Shown here: piece after piece, positions 6,250 through 8,374 of the stretch
How positions within the stretch are numbered: the first letter of the stretch is position 1
Layout: every line of letters starts with the position of its first letter
Assembly: GCA_030145265.1 (NCBI GenBank)
Contig: JAQYWA010000078.1
Coordinates: 1 to 8,374 of the forward strand
From: Desulfuromonas sp.
Lineage (GTDB): Bacteria; Desulfobacterota; Desulfuromonadia; Desulfuromonadales; Trichloromonadaceae
Direction of reading: 5' to 3'
Length of the DNA: 8,374 bases
Translations under genes and position numbers: made by a program
Notes under the pieces: model-generated
What the model saw: the letters and a program-made list of their open reading frames with translations, nothing else
Database searches by the model: none
What the model was told of the DNA's origin: nothing

Positions 6250-7712
6250 AGCACCCCCTTGCCCACAATCAGAATCGTTGCCTGGTCAAGCCAACGTACC
6301 AGCACCTCCGGGATTGCCACCCCCAGCCAGAGAACCAGGGCAAGATGCAGAAGCACCGGCCAGAGGTTAGCGGCCACCGGCAGTTGCCCCTCTGGTGGAT
6401 TACCATAAACCATCAGCTGCATATGCCGGAACAGCCCGGCAAAGGCCACACAGAGGCCGAACAGCAGCGGAATCACCAACCAGGGTGTGGCCTTCATGGT
6501 GGCGGTGAAGAGCAGAAATTCACTGGTGAAGATACCAAAAGGGGGGAAGCCGGCAATGGCCACCGTTCCGATCAGAAACGACCAGCCAACCAGCGGCTGG
6601 GTATGAATCAGCCCGCGAATCCGTTCCATTGCCTGGGTCCCGGAGATGTGGGCAACGTGGCCAACGGTGACAAAGATGGCCGATTTGGTCAGCGAGTGGA
6701 CGATCATGTGCAGCAGCGCGCCAAAGGTGGCCAGCGGTCCACCAAGGCCGAAAGCAAAGGTCATCAGCCCCATGTGTTCTATGGATGAATAACTGAACAG
6801 CCGCTTGACGTCGCGTTGTCGGTGAAGCAGCAGCGCCGCAACGGTGAAGGAAAGCAGTCCGAAGCCCATCATCATCTTCCCGGCGAGTCCGCCGGGAAGA
6901 GCCGGATCGATAATCATCTTGAAGCGCACGACTGCGTAAAGGGCGATATTCAGCAGCAGTCCGGAGAGAATAGCCGACATCGGCGTCGGCCCCTCGGAAT
7001 GGGCGTCGGGAAGCCAGTTGTGCAGTGGCACCAGCCCGATCTTGGTGCCATATCCGACCAGCAAAAATACAAAGGCCAGCGACAGGACCGCTGGTTCCAG
7101 CTCGGAGGCGTGGCTGTAGAGGACACTCCACAACAGGGTTTCATCACTGCCGGGCAAAATGCGCTCGGCGGCGAAGTAGATCAGGACCGTCCCGAACAGA
7201 GCCTGGGCAATGCCGACCCCGCAGAGGATGAAATATTTCCATCCGGCCTCGATCGATTCCGGGGTGCGGTAAAGGCTGACCAGTAGCACGGTCGCCAGTG
7301 TCACCCCTTCGATCGCCACCCACAGCAGGCCCAGGTTATTGGTCGAAAGGGCTACCAGCATGGTCAGCAAAAAACCCTGAAACATGGCGTGATAAAGGCG
7401 CATGCGGCCGTCGTCAACCCGACCGATGGCGAGCTCATGAGCCATGTAAGGGCCGGAAAAGACCGCCGTCGTCATCCCCACAAAGGTGTTGAGCAGGATC
7501 AGATAGACGTTGAAGGCGTCAACATAAAAGAGCTTTCCAGGCGACAGCAGCGGCCCCTGGTTGAAGACGTCGAGGGCCAGCCGCACCGCGCAGCCGAATG
7601 TTAGTACGGTGATCACCAGGTTGACTGCCCCGGCTCGGCGCCAGTGGCCGATCAGCGCCAGCAGCAGGGTCCCGGCAAGGGGGAGCAGCAGAGTGAGGTA
7701 GAGGGCCGTCAT
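6246..7712 (-). CDS. Ehr/HyfF-like proton-translocating membrane subunit (NuoL/M/N family)
   Basis: A 488-residue integral membrane protein of the Mrp antiporter/complex I pump family, with about fourteen hydrophobic segments. Key channel residues are in place: E135 in LLWVAIEGVTLA (the TM5 glutamate), K224 and H231 in GTKIGLVPLHNWLPDAH, D236, the SEGPTPMSA loop at 239-247, K303 in QRDVKRLFSYSSIEHMG, H335/H339 and K343 in HMIVHSLTKSAIF, and E398 in TSEFLLF. The length matches HyfF rather than NuoL, and I see no long lateral amphipathic extension. It would translocate H+ or Na+ using energy from the soluble arm. Stop and start codons overlap by ATGA with both neighbours, so translation is probably coupled. 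The start at 7712 has a GGTGG-like site 4-5 nt upstream. Confidence 0.94.
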   Translation of the reverse strand: MTALYLTLLLPLAGTLLLALIGHWRRAGAVNLVITVLTFGCAVRLALDVFNQGPLLSPGKLFYVDAFNVYLILLNTFVGMTTAVFSGPYMAHELAIGRVDDGRMRLYHAMFQGFLLTMLVALSTNNLGLLWVAIEGVTLATVLLVSLYRTPESIEAGWKYFILCGVGIAQALFGTVLIYFAAERILPGSDETLLWSVLYSHASELEPAVLSLAFVFLLVGYGTKIGLVPLHNWLPDAHSEGPTPMSAILSGLLLNIALYAVVRFKMIIDPALPGGLAGKMMMGFGLLSFTVAALLLHRQRDVKRLFSYSSIEHMGLMTFAFGLGGPLATFGALLHMIVHSLTKSAIFVTVGHVAHISGTQAMERIRGLIHTQPLVGWSFLIGTVAIAGFPPFGIFTSEFLLFTATMKATPWLVIPLLFGLCVAFAGLFRHMQLMVYGNPPEGQLPVAANLWPVLLHLALVLWLGVAIPEVLVRWLDQATILIVGKGVL

Positions 7713-8374
7713 TTGTCCACCTCGTGCAAGCGGTTGAGGTGGTCAACATCGAGGCTGCCGATCCCGGCGCGGATGTGGAAGAAGAAGATGCCAAATAGGA
7801 TCGCTGCCACCAGCACATCGAAAGCCACTCCCAGCTCAACCACCATTGGCATGCCGTAGGTGGCAACCACCGCCGCGAAGAACAGGCCGTTTTCCATCGA
7901 CATGAAGCCGATCACCTGAGCCACCGCCTTGCGTCGGGTGATGATCATCAGCATGCCGATCAGAATCACCGCCAAAGAGACCGCGATTGTGTTGCGGGTG
8001 CCAAGCAGTGACAGGGCGCGGATCGGTAGCACTACGTAGTAACTGAACAAGGTCAGGGCTCCGGCACCGAACATCACCAGCGAGGCTCCTCCTCCCACGG
8101 TTTCAACCTCACGGCGGATGTCGAGACGCACCACCAGGCGGCGCAGCTGCCAGGGGATGAAAAAGACCTTGAGCGCCAGGGTTATCGCCGCCGAAATTAA
8201 AAGGTGGTGACGACCGGAGGTGGCGGCCATCAGCACCGTCGCCAGGCACAGCAGCGCCCCCTGCCAGGCAAAAGTATGGATCAGCGCCACCAGCCGCGCC
8301 TGCGCCAGTAGCAGGAAGGAGGTAAAGAGAATCAGCGCCGCCAGGGTCAGAATCCACTGTTCGGTGAAGGGAAG
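7709..8374 (-). CDS. Ehr/HyfE-like membrane subunit (NuoK-related), 5'-partial
   Basis: The frame is open from the window edge to TGA at 7711-7709, giving 221 visible residues. A GTG at 8290 is a possible start, but the 28 upstream codons (LPFTEQWILTLAALILFTSF...) continue as a hydrophobic helix in the same frame, and HyfE proteins begin with such a helix, so the true start is just outside the window; there is no ATG, GTG or TTG in the 28 codons. About six or seven membrane helices are visible. The HyfE signature QVIGFMSMENGLFFAA (visible residues 153-168, with E161 in the membrane) is followed by GMPMVVELGVAFDVLVAAILFGIFFF, with E180 and D186. It is related in its core to NuoK and would form part of the ion path next to the HyfF-like pump. 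The last four bases overlap the start of the next gene. Confidence 0.9.
   Translation of the reverse strand, partial: LPFTEQWILTLAALILFTSFLLLAQARLVALIHTFAWQGALLCLATVLMAATSGRHHLLISAAITLALKVFFIPWQLRRLVVRLDIRREVETVGGGASLVMFGAGALTLFSYYVVLPIRALSLLGTRNTIAVSLAVILIGMLMIITRRKAVAQVIGFMSMENGLFFAAVVATYGMPMVVELGVAFDVLVAAILFGIFFFHIRAGIGSLDVDHLNRLHEVDK

Noticed and set aside
8109..8357. Minus-strand 82-codon frame at the right edge
   Set aside because: It overlaps the HyfE-like frame, which has conserved motifs and continues to the window edge.

Overview
The window is GC-rich bacterial DNA in which every confident gene lies on the minus strand. The gene set suggests an anaerobic Gram-negative bacterium: a complex I/group 4 hydrogenase-like membrane complex and an exported Spy/CpxP-like protein. 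I lean towards the Desulfuromonadia (Geobacter relatives), where Ni-site-less hydrogenase-related complexes are known, but this is inference from gene content and not from a marker gene.

Right block (8374 down to 4117): four tightly packed genes of an energy-converting hydrogenase-related (Ehr-type) complex. In transcription order they are a HyfE-like membrane subunit (its 5' end lies outside the window), a HyfF/NuoN-like proton-pumping subunit, a fused NuoC-NuoD/HyfG-like large subunit, and a NuoB/HyfI-like small subunit. The first three are joined by ATGA stop/start overlaps and the last follows after 12 bp. The large subunit has lost all four cysteines that hold the [NiFe] centre in real hydrogenases (first motif now S-G-D-S, second now N-G-S-Y-S-G) and ends three residues after the second motif. 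The small subunit keeps all four [4Fe-4S] ligands and the membrane subunit keeps its proton-channel Glu, Lys and His residues. The complex therefore looks able to couple electron flow to ion pumping but cannot be a [NiFe] hydrogenase. No NuoI/HyfH-type ferredoxin subunit is present between or after these genes.

Middle (4116 down to 3550): a non-coding, AT-richer region of about 570 bp between two minus-strand operons. It should hold the end of the Ehr transcript and the promoter of the next operon, but I see no convincing intrinsic terminator or sigma-70 promoter. It has two overlapping small plus-strand reading frames, an 8-bp perfect inverted repeat, and a short direct repeat with 11-bp period.

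Left block (3549 down to 1): a second minus-strand operon. It encodes a bacterial SLC12-type (Na-K-Cl cotransporter-like) membrane transporter with a full C-terminal cytoplasmic domain, a small exported methionine-rich Spy/CpxP-like protein, and a YkgJ-type cysteine-cluster protein whose 3' end runs off the window. Spacings are 29 bp and 1 bp, so these three are probably co-transcribed.
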